A stretch of 64,000 bases of DNA from Arenibacter arenosicollis (GTDB lineage: Bacteria > Bacteroidota > Bacteroidia > Flavobacteriales > Flavobacteriaceae): NCBI RefSeq assembly GCF_014397245.1, contig NZ_JACLHY010000010.1, forward strand, positions 1 to 64,000, written 5' to 3'. Positions 17,933 through 28,200 of the stretch are shown here, piece by piece (within the stretch, counting starts at the first letter, position 1; each line of letters opens with the position of its first letter). A program made the position numbers and the translations under genes. The notes below the pieces were generated by a model that saw nothing but the letters and a program-made list of their open reading frames with translations, ran no database searches and was not told the origin of the DNA.

Positions 17933-18409
17933 ATGACCTCAACACTAAGCAAACACGAAAAAAATTTGTCGGCGATAATACATGCCTCAACTTTTTCCAA
18001 GTACTTTATCCCCTTCGGGAACTTTCTCCTGCCCTTAATTCTTTGGACAGCTAAAAAGAAAGATCATGGATTTGTAGACCAAAATGGAAAACAGGCCTTA
18101 AATTTTCAGATTAGCCTTCTCCTGTATTCCGTTATACTAGGAATTTTCACTATTCCTTTCTTTATTGGAATTATTCCAGAAATTATTCATCAGGGAGATT
18201 TTGGTTTTGCGCAGTTCAATAATTTCAATGTATTTAATTTTGATTTTAACCCTCTTAAATTGGGCAAACTACTCTGGCCTTTGGGAATAGCAGGTGTTGC
18301 ACAGTTCGGTTTATTTTTAGTAAATATAGTCTACACCATCCTAGCTACCATTCGTACCAGTGAAGGACAAGATTTTAAATACCCCATAAGCATACCCTTT
18401 ATAAAATAA
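17933..18409 (+). CDS. DUF4870 domain membrane protein
   Basis: A 158-residue membrane protein of the DUF4870 type. Landmarks are HASTFSKYFIPFGNFLLPLILW, KKKDHGFVDQNGKQALNFQIS, two further hydrophobic stretches (about residues 62-88 and 118-140) and an ending near ATIRTSEGQDFKYPISIPFI. Such proteins have three or four helices and no known role. It is encoded 124 bp upstream of the PadR-PspC-DUF2807 cassette and may belong to that envelope-stress neighbourhood. Confidence 0.83.
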   Translation: MTSTLSKHEKNLSAIIHASTFSKYFIPFGNFLLPLILWTAKKKDHGFVDQNGKQALNFQISLLLYSVILGIFTIPFFIGIIPEIIHQGDFGFAQFNNFNVFNFDFNPLKLGKLLWPLGIAGVAQFGLFLVNIVYTILATIRTSEGQDFKYPISIPFIK

Positions 18410-18533
18410 CACCTTTTAAAATTAGTACTCATCAAACTAATTCCGGAGTTTATTCATCAAATCAGTTACAAGTGAAACACTAAAATGCGATCATCAAAAA
18501 AACGAACAGTTAAATTATTATAATCATGCAACT

Positions 18534-18869
18534 ATGAATATTGAAAATACAAAAGCACAGATGCGCAAGGGAGTCTTGGAGTACTGCATACTTTCCATTC
18601 TCAATGGAAAGGACAAGTATACCTCCGAAATTCTGGACACCTTAAAAGACGCCAAAATGCTGGTGGTGGAGGGTACTATTTATCCACTGCTCACAAGACT
18701 AAAAAATGCTGGACTTCTCAATTATCGTTGGGAAGAATCTACATCAGGTCCCCCAAGAAAATACTATACCCTAACTGAAACTGGTAAACTTTTTCTAAAA
18801 GAATTGGATACCACTTGGGATGAATTAAGAAATGCGACAAACCTCGTAACCAAAACAAAAAACAACTAA
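18534..18869 (+). CDS. PadR family transcriptional regulator
   Basis: A 111-residue winged-helix protein of the short PadR class. Landmarks are MRKGVLEYCILSIL, LVVEGTIYPLLTRLKNAGLL with the recognition helix, and SGPPRKYYTLTETGKLFL, the wing and the start of the dimerisation helix. It ends 3 bp before the PspC gene, so it is translated in the same operon and probably autoregulates it. The ligand is unknown. Confidence 0.92.
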   Translation: MNIENTKAQMRKGVLEYCILSILNGKDKYTSEILDTLKDAKMLVVEGTIYPLLTRLKNAGLLNYRWEESTSGPPRKYYTLTETGKLFLKELDTTWDELRNATNLVTKTKNN

Positions 18870-18872
18870 AAA

Positions 18873-20630
18873 ATGAACAAGACAATAAATATAAATCTGG
18901 CCAATTTATTCTTTCATATAGATGAAGTAGCCTATAGCAAACTTCAACGCTATTTAGAGGCCATAAAACGCTCTTTCGCCAATACCAATGGTAGTGACGA
19001 GATTATAGCGGACATAGAAGCCAGAATTGCCGAACTGTTCCATGAAAAAATGGAAAACGAAAGACAGGTAATTACCGAAAAGGAAGTGGACGAGATTATA
19101 GGCATAATGGGACAACCAGAAGATTATATGGTTGATGAGGACATTTTTGAGGATCAACCCAAAACTTCCAAAAACCCGGGACGTGTAAGGAAATTATATC
19201 GGGATATAGACAATAAGTATATTGGAGGTGTATCGGCTGGCCTAGGGCATTATTTTGGAATTGACGCCCTCTGGGTTAGATTGTTGTGGATCCTACTGAC
19301 CATTTTTAGCTGGGGAGGATTTGTATTTATCTACGGTCTACTGTGGATATTAATTCCCGAGGCCGTTACTACTGCCCAGAAGTTGGACATGCGCGGCGAA
19401 GCCGTTAACATAAGTAATATTGAAAAAAAAGTAAAGGAAGGTTTTGACGACGTAGCCGAAAAAGTAAAAAACGTGGACTATGAAAAAGTGGGAACCAAAG
19501 TAAAAGATAGTAGCAGGAGCTTCTTTAATGCCATTGCCGATATAATTATGTTTTTTTTTAAGATCATTGGCAAATTTATTGGGATTATCCTGATCATAAT
19601 CGGTGCTGCTGGAATTGTATCCTTGTTCGTAGGTCTTTTTACCGTAGGGATTTTGGATATCATACACCTTCCAGGAATAGATTTTTACTATATGGTAAAC
19701 TCAACCAATACCCCGGTTTGGCTAGTATCACTACTAGGCTTTTTCGCAATTGGAATTCCCTTTTTCTTTCTCATGTACCTAGGCTTAAAGATTTTGGTGA
19801 ACAACTTAAAATCGATTGGTAATATCGCAAAATTTACACTTTTGGGATTGTGGTTGATCGCTATTATTTTATTGGCCGTTTTTGGTATAAGACAAGCAGC
19901 TGCCCACGCCTACACAGGTAGCGTTTCCAATGAAACGGAACTGGCCTTCCAATTACCAGATCAACCCATAAAAATTAGTTTAAAATCATCTCCCCACCAA
20001 AATAATGGTAATAACATTGGCATAAACGGGGTTGTACTGGATTACACTGAAAACGGGGAAGAAGTACTGGTGTCAGAAGATTTTCGTATCAACTTAAAAA
20101 TGTCCAAAGATTCAATAGTGCGTTTGGAGGTACGCAAAAACGCGAATGGGAATACTTTTAAAAATGCCACTGAGACTGCGGAAAAAATCAATTATTATTA
20201 TGAGTTGCAAGGAAATACTTTAATATTGGACGATTTTTTGACTACCGCCAAAGAAAATAAATACAGGGACCAAGAAGTAAGAATCTATCTATATATACCC
20301 GAGGGTACCGTATTGGCTTATGAAAGCGACAATAATCATTGTTGGACAATGAGAGCCCCATTGGATCGGGACATGAATGGTTGTGAAATGACAAAATATC
20401 TATGGAAAATGAATGTAAATGGCAACCTAGTATGCCAAAATTGTCCTGATAATACAGAAGACCATGATGATGACGATAATAATGGTAAAATTATCATCAA
20501 TGAAGATGGAGTGGATATAGATATAAAAGGAGATGGAGATAATTTTAAACTAAAAATCGACGAAAAAGGCGTACAGTTCAACACAAAGGACAGTAAAAAA
20601 ACGGTAATAAAAAAAGAAACAGTTCAGTAG
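18873..20630 (+). CDS. PspC domain membrane protein with large C-terminal exported domain
   Basis: A 585-residue protein. An N-terminal cytosolic part (about residues 1-100, with a helix of the form ADIEARIAELFHEK) precedes a PspC domain (about 107-168: KLYRDIDNKYIGGVSAGLG, WVRLLWILLTIFSW, IYGLLWILIPEA). Further helices lie near residues 220-255, 275-305 and 312-340. The region after about 345 is predicted to be outside the inner membrane and contains beta structure and an Asp-rich patch with six acidic residues in a row. PspC proteins sense or buffer envelope stress. The PadR gene lies 3 bp upstream and a DUF2807 gene 128 bp downstream. Confidence 0.87.
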   Translation: MNKTININLANLFFHIDEVAYSKLQRYLEAIKRSFANTNGSDEIIADIEARIAELFHEKMENERQVITEKEVDEIIGIMGQPEDYMVDEDIFEDQPKTSKNPGRVRKLYRDIDNKYIGGVSAGLGHYFGIDALWVRLLWILLTIFSWGGFVFIYGLLWILIPEAVTTAQKLDMRGEAVNISNIEKKVKEGFDDVAEKVKNVDYEKVGTKVKDSSRSFFNAIADIIMFFFKIIGKFIGIILIIIGAAGIVSLFVGLFTVGILDIIHLPGIDFYYMVNSTNTPVWLVSLLGFFAIGIPFFFLMYLGLKILVNNLKSIGNIAKFTLLGLWLIAIILLAVFGIRQAAAHAYTGSVSNETELAFQLPDQPIKISLKSSPHQNNGNNIGINGVVLDYTENGEEVLVSEDFRINLKMSKDSIVRLEVRKNANGNTFKNATETAEKINYYYELQGNTLILDDFLTTAKENKYRDQEVRIYLYIPEGTVLAYESDNNHCWTMRAPLDRDMNGCEMTKYLWKMNVNGNLVCQNCPDNTEDHDDDDNNGKIIINEDGVDIDIKGDGDNFKLKIDEKGVQFNTKDSKKTVIKKETVQ

Positions 20631-20758
20631 CCTCTTGTAACAGCTCAGCAATTTATAGTGGGTTTAAAGAAACCTAATTAATATTTTTATTCAATCATTA
20701 ATCAATTCTTGAACACCTCTTTCCCCCAAGGTTTATTTCAGGCCAAAAAACAACAATC

Positions 20759-21484
20759 ATGACAACACTTGCAAGAATTACCATCACTCTTATCTTGGCT
20801 ATTTTGTTTTCTTCCTGCGGTTTCGATATTAATATTGGAAACGGTAAGAAGGGAAATGGAATTGTTGAAGAAGACCATCGTGCCGTTAACTCGGATTTTA
20901 CCTCTATTTCAGCCTCTGAGGGCTTGGATGTTTATGTTACCCAAGGCAATGATTTTGAAATTGTAGTAGAAGCGGACGAAAATGTAATAGACCTTATAGG
21001 TACCGATATCAAAAATGGAACTTTACGAATTCATGCCATCGAAAATATTGGCAGGGCTACCAAAAAAGTTTATGTTACATTACCAGTAATTACCAATTTG
21101 GAAACTTCCAGTGGCGCCGATATGATAACCAAAAATGCAATTAGTGCACAAAACATCGATTTAAGTGCCAGCAGTGGTTCCAGTCTACAAATTAAGAATT
21201 TAAAGGCCGAAAAAGTAACCGCGGATTCCAGTAGTGGTGCCGACATTAAGGTGGAGGGTGAAACAGAGTCCCTTTATAGCAATGCCAGCAGCGGGTCTGG
21301 TATTAAAGCAGAGCATTTAACCACGGCAAAATGCGAAGCCAGCGCCAGTAGTGGGGCGGGAATTACAGTAAACGTATCCGAATCCTTAATAGCAAAAGCT
21401 AGTAGTGGTGGAAATATACGCTATACCGGAAATGCCGAAGTAGAACATAAAAAATCGAGCTCTGGAAGCGTAAGTGCCTTGTAA
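20759..21484 (+). CDS. DUF2807 (putative auto-transporter adhesin head, GIN domain) lipoprotein
   Basis: A 241-residue exported protein. The signal ends at a lipobox LFSSC (C near residue 20), and the rest is a right-handed beta-helix-like fold typical of DUF2807. Six copies of an SSG-containing turn recur at roughly 20-residue spacing (TSSGAD, ASSGSS, SSSGAD, ASSGSG, ASSGAG, ASSGGN). It is third in the PadR-PspC-DUF2807 cassette and ends with a strong terminator (21531-21558). The role is probably at the cell envelope; the ligand is unknown. Confidence 0.85.
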   Translation: MTTLARITITLILAILFSSCGFDINIGNGKKGNGIVEEDHRAVNSDFTSISASEGLDVYVTQGNDFEIVVEADENVIDLIGTDIKNGTLRIHAIENIGRATKKVYVTLPVITNLETSSGADMITKNAISAQNIDLSASSGSSLQIKNLKAEKVTADSSSGADIKVEGETESLYSNASSGSGIKAEHLTTAKCEASASSGAGITVNVSESLIAKASSGGNIRYTGNAEVEHKKSSSGSVSAL

Positions 21485-21490
21485 ATTACT

Positions 21491-21504
21491 GTCAAGGCCT
21501 TGAC
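21491..21504. promoter_or_regulatory. 14-bp perfect palindrome
   Basis: GTCAAGGCCTTGAC is a loop-free perfect palindrome, 6 bp after the DUF2807 stop and before the terminator hairpin. It could be a protein-binding site; no function is assigned. Confidence 0.3.
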
Positions 21505-21530
21505 AACAACTGTATAGCACAAATGTTGAT

Positions 21531-21558
21531 AAAACCCATTGAGATTTCAATGGGTTTT
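21531..21558 (+). terminator. Intrinsic terminator of the PspC/DUF2807 operon
   Basis: AAAACCCATTGA (21531-21542) pairs perfectly with TCAATGGGTTTT (21547-21558) around a 4-base loop. The A and T ends provide the U tract in either direction. It lies before the true epimerase start. Confidence 0.8.
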
Positions 21559-21607
21559 GACTTTCCAATACGTCATCTTTCTTTATATTCGTTCTATAAA
21601 TTTTGGT

Positions 21608-22618
21608 ATGAAAATAAAGATTAAAAAATACGTACTCCCTTTAAAACACACTTTCAGTATTTCTAGGGAATCCCATGATTTTCAAGATTCCATGATCGTT
21701 TCTTTGGAACTGGATGGTAAAACGGGTTATGGGGAGGCAACTTCCAACCCCTATTACAAAATAACCTTTGAAACCATGCAGGCAGAGATTGAAAATGTTA
21801 GAAATGACATTGAGCAATTCAATTTTAAGGAACCGGAAGCATTCCATGCATTTTTGGTTTCTAAAAACCTGAGCAATTTTGCCATTTGTGCATTAGATTT
21901 AGCCGCCAATGATTTATATGGCAAAATACAAGGTAAACCCCTGCATGAATTATGGAATACGGACAACAGCACTTATCCGATAACCAATTATACCATAGGA
22001 TTGGACTCCATTGAAAAAATGGTGGATAAAATGAAAGAAATGCCCTGGCCCATTTATAAAATTAAACTTGGCACCGATAAAGATGTGGAAATTGTAAGGG
22101 CGTTGCGCAAACATACGGATGCTATTTTTAGGGTTGATGCCAATTGTGCCTGGACAGCTGAAGAAACTATCTTGAATGCACCATATTTAAAGGAATTGGG
22201 TGTAGAGTTTATAGAGCAACCCCTCAAAGCCGATGATTGGGAAGGCATGGAAAAGGTAATGCACCAAAGTGTTCTGCCCATTATAGCCGATGAAAGCTGT
22301 ATTGTGGAAACAGATGTGGAAAAATGTGGCCTTCATTTTACGGGAATCAACATAAAATTGACCAAATGCGGTGGACTTACCCCTGCACGACGTATGATTG
22401 CCAAGGCCAAGGAAATGGGACTTAAAGTAATGGTAGGTTGTATGACGGAATCTACTGTGGGCATATCGGCCATAGCCCAATTAATTCCACAATTGGATTA
22501 TGTAGATATGGACGGTGCCATGTTGTTAAAAGAGGATATTGCCGATGGGGTTGTCATACAGGACAATGGAAAAGTAATTTTTCCCTCCGAAGGCGGAAGT
22601 GGAATAAGCTTACGATAA
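21608..22618 (+). CDS. Dipeptide (L-Ala-D/L-Glu type) epimerase, enolase superfamily
   Basis: A 336-residue enzyme of the muconate-lactonising subgroup. The catalytic set is visible: the KxK motif in IYKIKLGT, metal ligands D in RVDANCAW, E in EQPL and D in ADESC, and the opposite lysine in KLTKCGG. It racemises the second residue of a dipeptide, classically L-Ala-D-Glu from murein recycling. I chose the ATG at 21608 (MKIKIKKYVLPLK) because the longer TTG frame from 21539 would begin inside the terminator hairpin. Its stop overlaps the start of the next gene (TAATG), so the two are translationally coupled. Confidence 0.9.
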   Translation: MKIKIKKYVLPLKHTFSISRESHDFQDSMIVSLELDGKTGYGEATSNPYYKITFETMQAEIENVRNDIEQFNFKEPEAFHAFLVSKNLSNFAICALDLAANDLYGKIQGKPLHELWNTDNSTYPITNYTIGLDSIEKMVDKMKEMPWPIYKIKLGTDKDVEIVRALRKHTDAIFRVDANCAWTAEETILNAPYLKELGVEFIEQPLKADDWEGMEKVMHQSVLPIIADESCIVETDVEKCGLHFTGINIKLTKCGGLTPARRMIAKAKEMGLKVMVGCMTESTVGISAIAQLIPQLDYVDMDGAMLLKEDIADGVVIQDNGKVIFPSEGGSGISLR

Positions 22619-23679
22619 TGACTTTTTATATCGATGGATTCCCGGGCAGGGAAATAGAGCTGGACAGGAAGAAATACTTGTATTTTGGAGGTACCTCCTA
22701 TCTAGGGCTTCAGACCGATGAAGCTTTCCAGGACATCTTTATCTCAAATATAAGGAAATACGGTACAAATTACGGAGCATCCAGAAAATCCAATATCCGA
22801 CTTTCAATTTATGAGAAGGCCGAACAGCATTTATCCCGTCTAGTGGGAAGCGAGGCCTGTATCAGTTTATCGTCCGGATATTTGGCAGGACAACTTATAA
22901 GACAAAGTTTGGATACCAAGGCAAATAGGCTATTCTATGCCCCAAATACCCATTCTGCACTCTATTCCCCTAACCGTGGCATATCCAAACTTAAACCATA
23001 CATAACCTTCACGGCTTTAAATATAGCCGTCAGAGATTATTTGGAAACCGATCAGGAAACCACTCCAGTGGTGTTTTTGGATGCCATTGATTTTTCCGGA
23101 TCTAACTATCCCGATTTTGAGGGGTTAAAAATGCTACCATTGGAAAATATCATTCTAGTGGTAGATGATTCGCACGGAATTGGAATTGTGGGCAACAACG
23201 GAGGTGGCGTTTTTCGCAACATACAGGATTTAAACCCAAAGGAATTGATTGTTTGTTGCTCATTGGGAAAGGGTTTTGGGATACAGGCAGGTACCATTTT
23301 TGGTTCTAGAATCCGTATGGAACAATTGGTGGATACTCCATTTTTTGGAGGTGCAAGTCCAGCGGCACCTGCTGCCATGGCCAGCATTATTGACGCCAGT
23401 GAAATTTTCAAAGAAAAAAGGACTGTCCTAAAAAATAATATTGGGTTATTCAGGTCCAATATAAAAGCGCTGGACAAGTTTAAGTTTATGGAAGAACATC
23501 CTGCCTTTAGTTTTAATGACGAGGACCTCACCAAATATCTGAAGGACCAAAAGGTAGTGGTGACCAGTTTTAGATACCCAGATGAAGATTCCACACTTAT
23601 GAGCAGAATTGTAATCAGCGCCCACCACACAAGGGAGGATATCCTTTTATTGTGTAATCTTATAAACTCATATTTCTAA
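22618..23679 (+). CDS. PLP-dependent aminotransferase-fold enzyme, alpha-oxoamine synthase-like
   Basis: A 353-residue fold-type I PLP enzyme resembling the KBL/BioF/SPT group: YLYFGGTSYLGL at the start, NYGASRKSN, LSSGYLAG, DDSHGIG with the PLP-binding Asp and His, and the Schiff-base lysine in CSLGKGFG. The group condenses an amino acid with an acyl thioester, but the glycine-rich active-site residues differ enough that the substrate is open. The ATG at 22618 shares one base with the epimerase stop, which indicates coupling. A dipeptide-derived amino acid may feed this enzyme; that is inference. The earlier frame from 22438 overlaps the epimerase and is rejected. Confidence 0.85.
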   Translation: MTFYIDGFPGREIELDRKKYLYFGGTSYLGLQTDEAFQDIFISNIRKYGTNYGASRKSNIRLSIYEKAEQHLSRLVGSEACISLSSGYLAGQLIRQSLDTKANRLFYAPNTHSALYSPNRGISKLKPYITFTALNIAVRDYLETDQETTPVVFLDAIDFSGSNYPDFEGLKMLPLENIILVVDDSHGIGIVGNNGGGVFRNIQDLNPKELIVCCSLGKGFGIQAGTIFGSRIRMEQLVDTPFFGGASPAAPAAMASIIDASEIFKEKRTVLKNNIGLFRSNIKALDKFKFMEEHPAFSFNDEDLTKYLKDQKVVVTSFRYPDEDSTLMSRIVISAHHTREDILLLCNLINSYF

Positions 23680-23684
23680 AAAGA

Positions 23685-23716
23685 AACGGCCATCCAAAAA
23701 AGGATGGCCGTTGTTT
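23685..23716. terminator. Bidirectional intrinsic terminator between convergent genes
   Basis: AACGGCCATCC (23685-23695) and GGATGGCCGTT (23702-23712) form an 11-bp perfect stem around six A. It is followed by GTTTT on the plus side and TTTCTTTTT on the minus side. It serves the PLP-enzyme gene and the SusD gene. Confidence 0.85.
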
Positions 23717-23736
23717 TAATAGTTCTCTATTAATTA

Positions 23737-25218
23737 CTAATTATCCCACCATACTGGGGTAACAGGAGATTGTTGATTTGCCAAAACATTGGCCTCATTT
23801 CGGCTCAATTCGGTTGAGGGATATATGGCCCTCCTAAACCACTGTCCAAAATACTCGCTGTCGTTACTTGATTCATCCAACCTGATTTGCAGACCGGTAA
23901 ATACATCATTGGAAAAATCATATCTTCTATAATCCACAAAAGTTTCAGGATTCAAAAAGTTATGGATGTATTTTTCCTTCATGATATGATGCAACATTAA
24001 ACCTGCTTCTCCAACTGCAATGGCACCGTCGGCTAAATAATCGGTTCCATCAACATCATACATATCCATACTGGCCTGGATACCTTCCACATAAGCCGTA
24101 TATGCCTCTGTAGTAGACCCTATACTGGTTGTATTGCCACCATTGGCCAAAAAGGCGGCCTCTGCCTCAATAAATTTGGCTTCGGCATAACTGATCAACA
24201 TTAAAGGTGAATCTACACTAGTATAATAACCATCTGTCTTAAATCGGGTATTGGCATCACTACCGTCCGGGGACTGCCCTTCTCCGCCACTAACAAAACC
24301 TTTCCATTCAGCTTCATCCCCGTTTTCTGCGAAAAGGGGCAGTCTTGGATCAATGCTAAGCGCAGCACTTTCAAAAGGATAGTAATCCCCGTTCATGGAA
24401 CTTACCAGCTGGCTGGCTATATCATTGCTAAGGTTACCTGTAGACCTTGCAAGTACTTCGACAGAATACCAAGGGTTGATGTTTTTCTCATTGTAGAACA
24501 TTTCAAAATTATCATCGTTTGAGGTGAAACCATTTGCAATCGAGGCCAAGACTTCATTGGCCGTAACGGTACCCTTATTTACCAAATGCAACTGATATCT
24601 TGCTTTTATAGAGTAAGCTGCCCTTAACCATTGATCCGAGTCTCCCCCGTAGATAAGGTCCGAGCTCCCTAAATTAAAGCCAGAGTTATCCGGACCTTCC
24701 AAGGCAGTGATCGCCGAATTTAACAGCGTGAATATTTCCGCATAAATCGATTCTTGGGTATCGAAAGTAGGGAAATTGTTGTCAGGGCCATCAGTAGCAT
24801 TCGAATAGGGTATATTATCCCAGGTATCCGTTGCTATTCCAAGATTTATTGCAATAAGAATATCCGAAATAGCTCCAATATGTGTGGCATTTGTCTCTGC
24901 AGCCTTTTCCTTGATTGCTTTAAGATTCGGCAATATATAAAGGTAAACCTGACTCCATAATCCACTGGCCTCCGTCTGTCCAGCAGCTCCTCCACCTGTA
25001 GAAACAAAGTTCTGCACATAATTCCCAAATGCCAATTCAGCAGAACGCTGACCCTCCATGGTACTATGTATTACCGGCGCCATTAAATCCTGCATCCTTA
25101 ACTCTTCCAAAGTTGCTGTATTGGAAGGGGTATTTACATCAAAATAATCATCACTACACGAAATCTGTGCAACCAATAACAGTGATAAAATTCCAGTTTT
25201 TATTATATTGTTTTTCAT
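23737..25218 (-). CDS. SusD/RagB-like nutrient-binding outer membrane lipoprotein
   Basis: About 493 residues, with a lipoprotein signal ending near QISCSDDYFDVN. The body is the TPR-rich SusD-like fold of the type seen with peptide or small-glycan SusC partners (APVIHSTMEGQRSAELAFGNYVQN near the start, WLRAAYSIKARYQLHL in the middle, EAKFIEAEAAFLANGG further on). It caps the SusC barrel encoded directly upstream: the SusC stop lies 11 bp before this start. No glycosidase, sulfatase, peptidase or regulator accompanies the pair. The ATG at 25218 is preferred over that at 25227 for a compact signal. Confidence 0.9.
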   Translation of the reverse strand: MKNNIIKTGILSLLLVAQISCSDDYFDVNTPSNTATLEELRMQDLMAPVIHSTMEGQRSAELAFGNYVQNFVSTGGGAAGQTEASGLWSQVYLYILPNLKAIKEKAAETNATHIGAISDILIAINLGIATDTWDNIPYSNATDGPDNNFPTFDTQESIYAEIFTLLNSAITALEGPDNSGFNLGSSDLIYGGDSDQWLRAAYSIKARYQLHLVNKGTVTANEVLASIANGFTSNDDNFEMFYNEKNINPWYSVEVLARSTGNLSNDIASQLVSSMNGDYYPFESAALSIDPRLPLFAENGDEAEWKGFVSGGEGQSPDGSDANTRFKTDGYYTSVDSPLMLISYAEAKFIEAEAAFLANGGNTTSIGSTTEAYTAYVEGIQASMDMYDVDGTDYLADGAIAVGEAGLMLHHIMKEKYIHNFLNPETFVDYRRYDFSNDVFTGLQIRLDESSNDSEYFGQWFRRAIYPSTELSRNEANVLANQQSPVTPVWWDN

Positions 25219-25229
25219 GTTTATCATAT

Positions 25230-28200
25230 TTAGAATGAAATATTTAGACCGAAAGAGTAGCTTTGGCTCACAGGTACACTAAGTCCTGTAAAGCCGTAAA
25301 CATTGCTACCAGCACTATACTGGTTCCCTTCAGGGTCATAACCATCAAACGGAGTCCATAAGAGTATATTCCCGGCACTAACGGACAGGCTTACTTTCTC
25401 CATATTCAAATCCCTTATAAATTTACTGTCCAAATCATAGCTTACACTAACATTACGAAGTTTAACCCAGGAAGCATCCTGAACCAATATTTCAGAAGCC
25501 CTATTGTAGACGTTAGAATTTCTATAGTAATCTTGATCAATTAAAGCTGGGGTAGTATTGGTTGTGAATCCGCCGCTTCCGTTGTCCATTACTCCCGACA
25601 ACACCACTTCTTCATCCCTGACCAAAGTACTCAAAGGATTACCATTTCTAATAGAATTTCTAAGCCCTGAATCATACAGATCTCCACCTTCCTTATATTC
25701 CACCAAGAAATTAAACCCAAGTCCCTTCCATTTGAAATTACTTCCCAAGGATGATATAAAGTCTGGAAAGGCATTACCTACCTTCACCCTTTCATCAGTT
25801 ACAATTTCCGGAAAACCATCGGCATCCAAATACCGCTGACCATCTTCATATTTCCATTTATATCCGTAAAGATTCCCCATTTTGTCTCCAGCTCTGATTT
25901 CGGAAGTTATTCCGGCAAACCCTGAATCCGCAAAAATAATAGATTCAATATCCTCTGGGATTTCCAGTACTTTCCCTTCGCTGGTAGACCAATTTAAAAT
26001 CAACTCCCACCTAAAATCATTACTTCTAATGATATCGGCACTAACCAACAATTCGTGTCCAAAAACCTCATAATCGCCAGCATTCCTTGTGATTCCTGAG
26101 AGTCCTGAAGAATATGCGGTTCCAACTGTAAATATTTGATCCTTAACACGAGTTTTATAATAGGCATAATCCAACCTAATCCTATCTTTCATAAACCTAA
26201 GGTCGGCACCAAATTCTGTTGATTGGTTACGTTCCGGAACTATCTCCAAATCTCCCAATAAGGTACTTCTTCTATATCCTCCGGCACCACCAAAAGGAAA
26301 ATCCCCATCAACAACAAAATACTGGCCTACATCACCAAATCCGGGACCCTTTCCAACCTCGGCCCAGGATGCCCTAAGTTTACCAAAAGTAAAGACATCA
26401 TTATCACCAAATACATCGGAAACATCATATGCCAAACTTGCAGATGGATAAAAGAACGAACGATTTTCTTTGGGTAAGGTAGATAACCAGTCATTTCTAC
26501 CTGTTACGGTCAGGAATAATTTGTCCTTATATCCTAACTTCAGTTCTCCAAATGCACCCACATTGCGCAATTGTGTAATACTGTTATCCACAAAATAATT
26601 AATCGTATTTCCAATTTCATTGATTCCGGGTACGTTCAATCCTTCACCCCTAGCCTGGGCATAATCCCTTTTTGAATCAGAAATCTGATGTCCCACTGTA
26701 AGATCTGTAGTGAAATCGTCCGACCAATCCTTAGTAAAGGCAACCAAAAGGTTCGATTCCAATCCGGTAAAATTTATATTTTGATTCAATACAAACCCAC
26801 CTACTTGTGATCCTCCGTCTAAATCCGGTCCCACATATCTGTTACGCTGATCCGAATAATTATCTATCTGGGCAGAATAGGTTACATTAACCCAATCTTT
26901 AGGTTTCCAATTTAATGTGGCATTACCTATCCATCTGTTCACGTTATCGATTAAACTACTTGTTTCCATTAAATACCTAGGGTTATCAATTATACCAAAA
27001 GAATAATCCCTTTCTGTACCATCGGCATTCTGATAATCATTTATTGGAAAGGTCCCAGAGTAATAAGACAATGCACTCATAACAGATTTATCTCCACCGT
27101 TGGCCCTACGTCCACCGGATTTGGTATATGCGATGGATGAATTTAGTGTTAATTGATCTGAAATCTTGTAACCTGCTTTTAACCTAAAATTATTTTTGGC
27201 GTAATCCGTGTTTGGCAGAACCCCATCTTCATTATCCTTTCCCATAGAAAAGAAATAGTCCAATTTCTCATTGGCCCCACTTAGGCTAAAATTTACCTGG
27301 GAATTAAAACCAGTTCTAAATATATCGTATGGACTGTAAAATTGGTCATTGGACAAATCAACCACCGTACCGTTGGACAATGTATAGGAATCATCTGAAT
27401 ATCTAGGACCCCAGCTATAAAAAGAGGTTGAATTTTGCACCCTATTAAACCCTGTTTCAGAATTTGGATCATATAACGTCCTAGGAGCACCGCTGAATCC
27501 TTCCCTATAGGTAGTTTGTAAGGAAGGCGTTTTTTGTATATCCCTAAAGGTTGTTGAAGCCGTCAATGTTATTTTGGCCTTTCCTTGTTTTCCTTTTTTT
27601 GTTGTGATAATGATTGCCCCGTTAGAAGCCCTTACACCGTACAATGCAGTTGCGGCAGCTCCTTTTAATACGTTGAAACTTTCAATGTCTTCAGGGTTAA
27701 TGTCACCGGCCCTATTGGAAAAGGCAAATTGTTCGGAACTATTTGGCGAATTGGAACCTGCACTAGGTCTTACTTCACCAGAAAAGGTATCGTTGTTCAA
27801 GGCAATTCCATCAACAACAATTAATGGTTGATTGCTTCTACTGGGATTTACTGAAGTTATACCCCTTATCAAGATATCGACTCCGCCACCAGATGATCCA
27901 GAGGTTCTGTTGATTTGAACCCCGGCAACCCTACCCTGCAAACTCTCCATAGGGTTCGATTGACCTGCTAGGTTTAAGTCTTCAGTGTTAACTTGGGTAA
28001 CTGAATAGCCTAGAGATTTTTGTTTTTTCTCAACACCAAAGGCCGTTACCACTACTTCGTCCAAAGCACTGGCATCTTCCAATAAAACGACACTTAATTC
28101 GGAATTTGACCTAACAGTAACATCCTGAGATTTCATCCCTAAATAGGAGAAGCGCAATGTGTCACCTTGATTGGCCGCAATGATAAAGTTACCATCAAAG

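Noticed and set aside
20900-21480. Tandem DNA repeat in the DUF2807 gene
   Set aside because: The repetition is at protein level (SSG turns) with varied codons and spacing, not a DNA repeat array.
22438-22617. 60-codon N-terminal extension of the PLP enzyme
   Set aside because: It overlaps the epimerase in another frame and has no family similarity; the TAATG overlap at 22618 gives the natural start.
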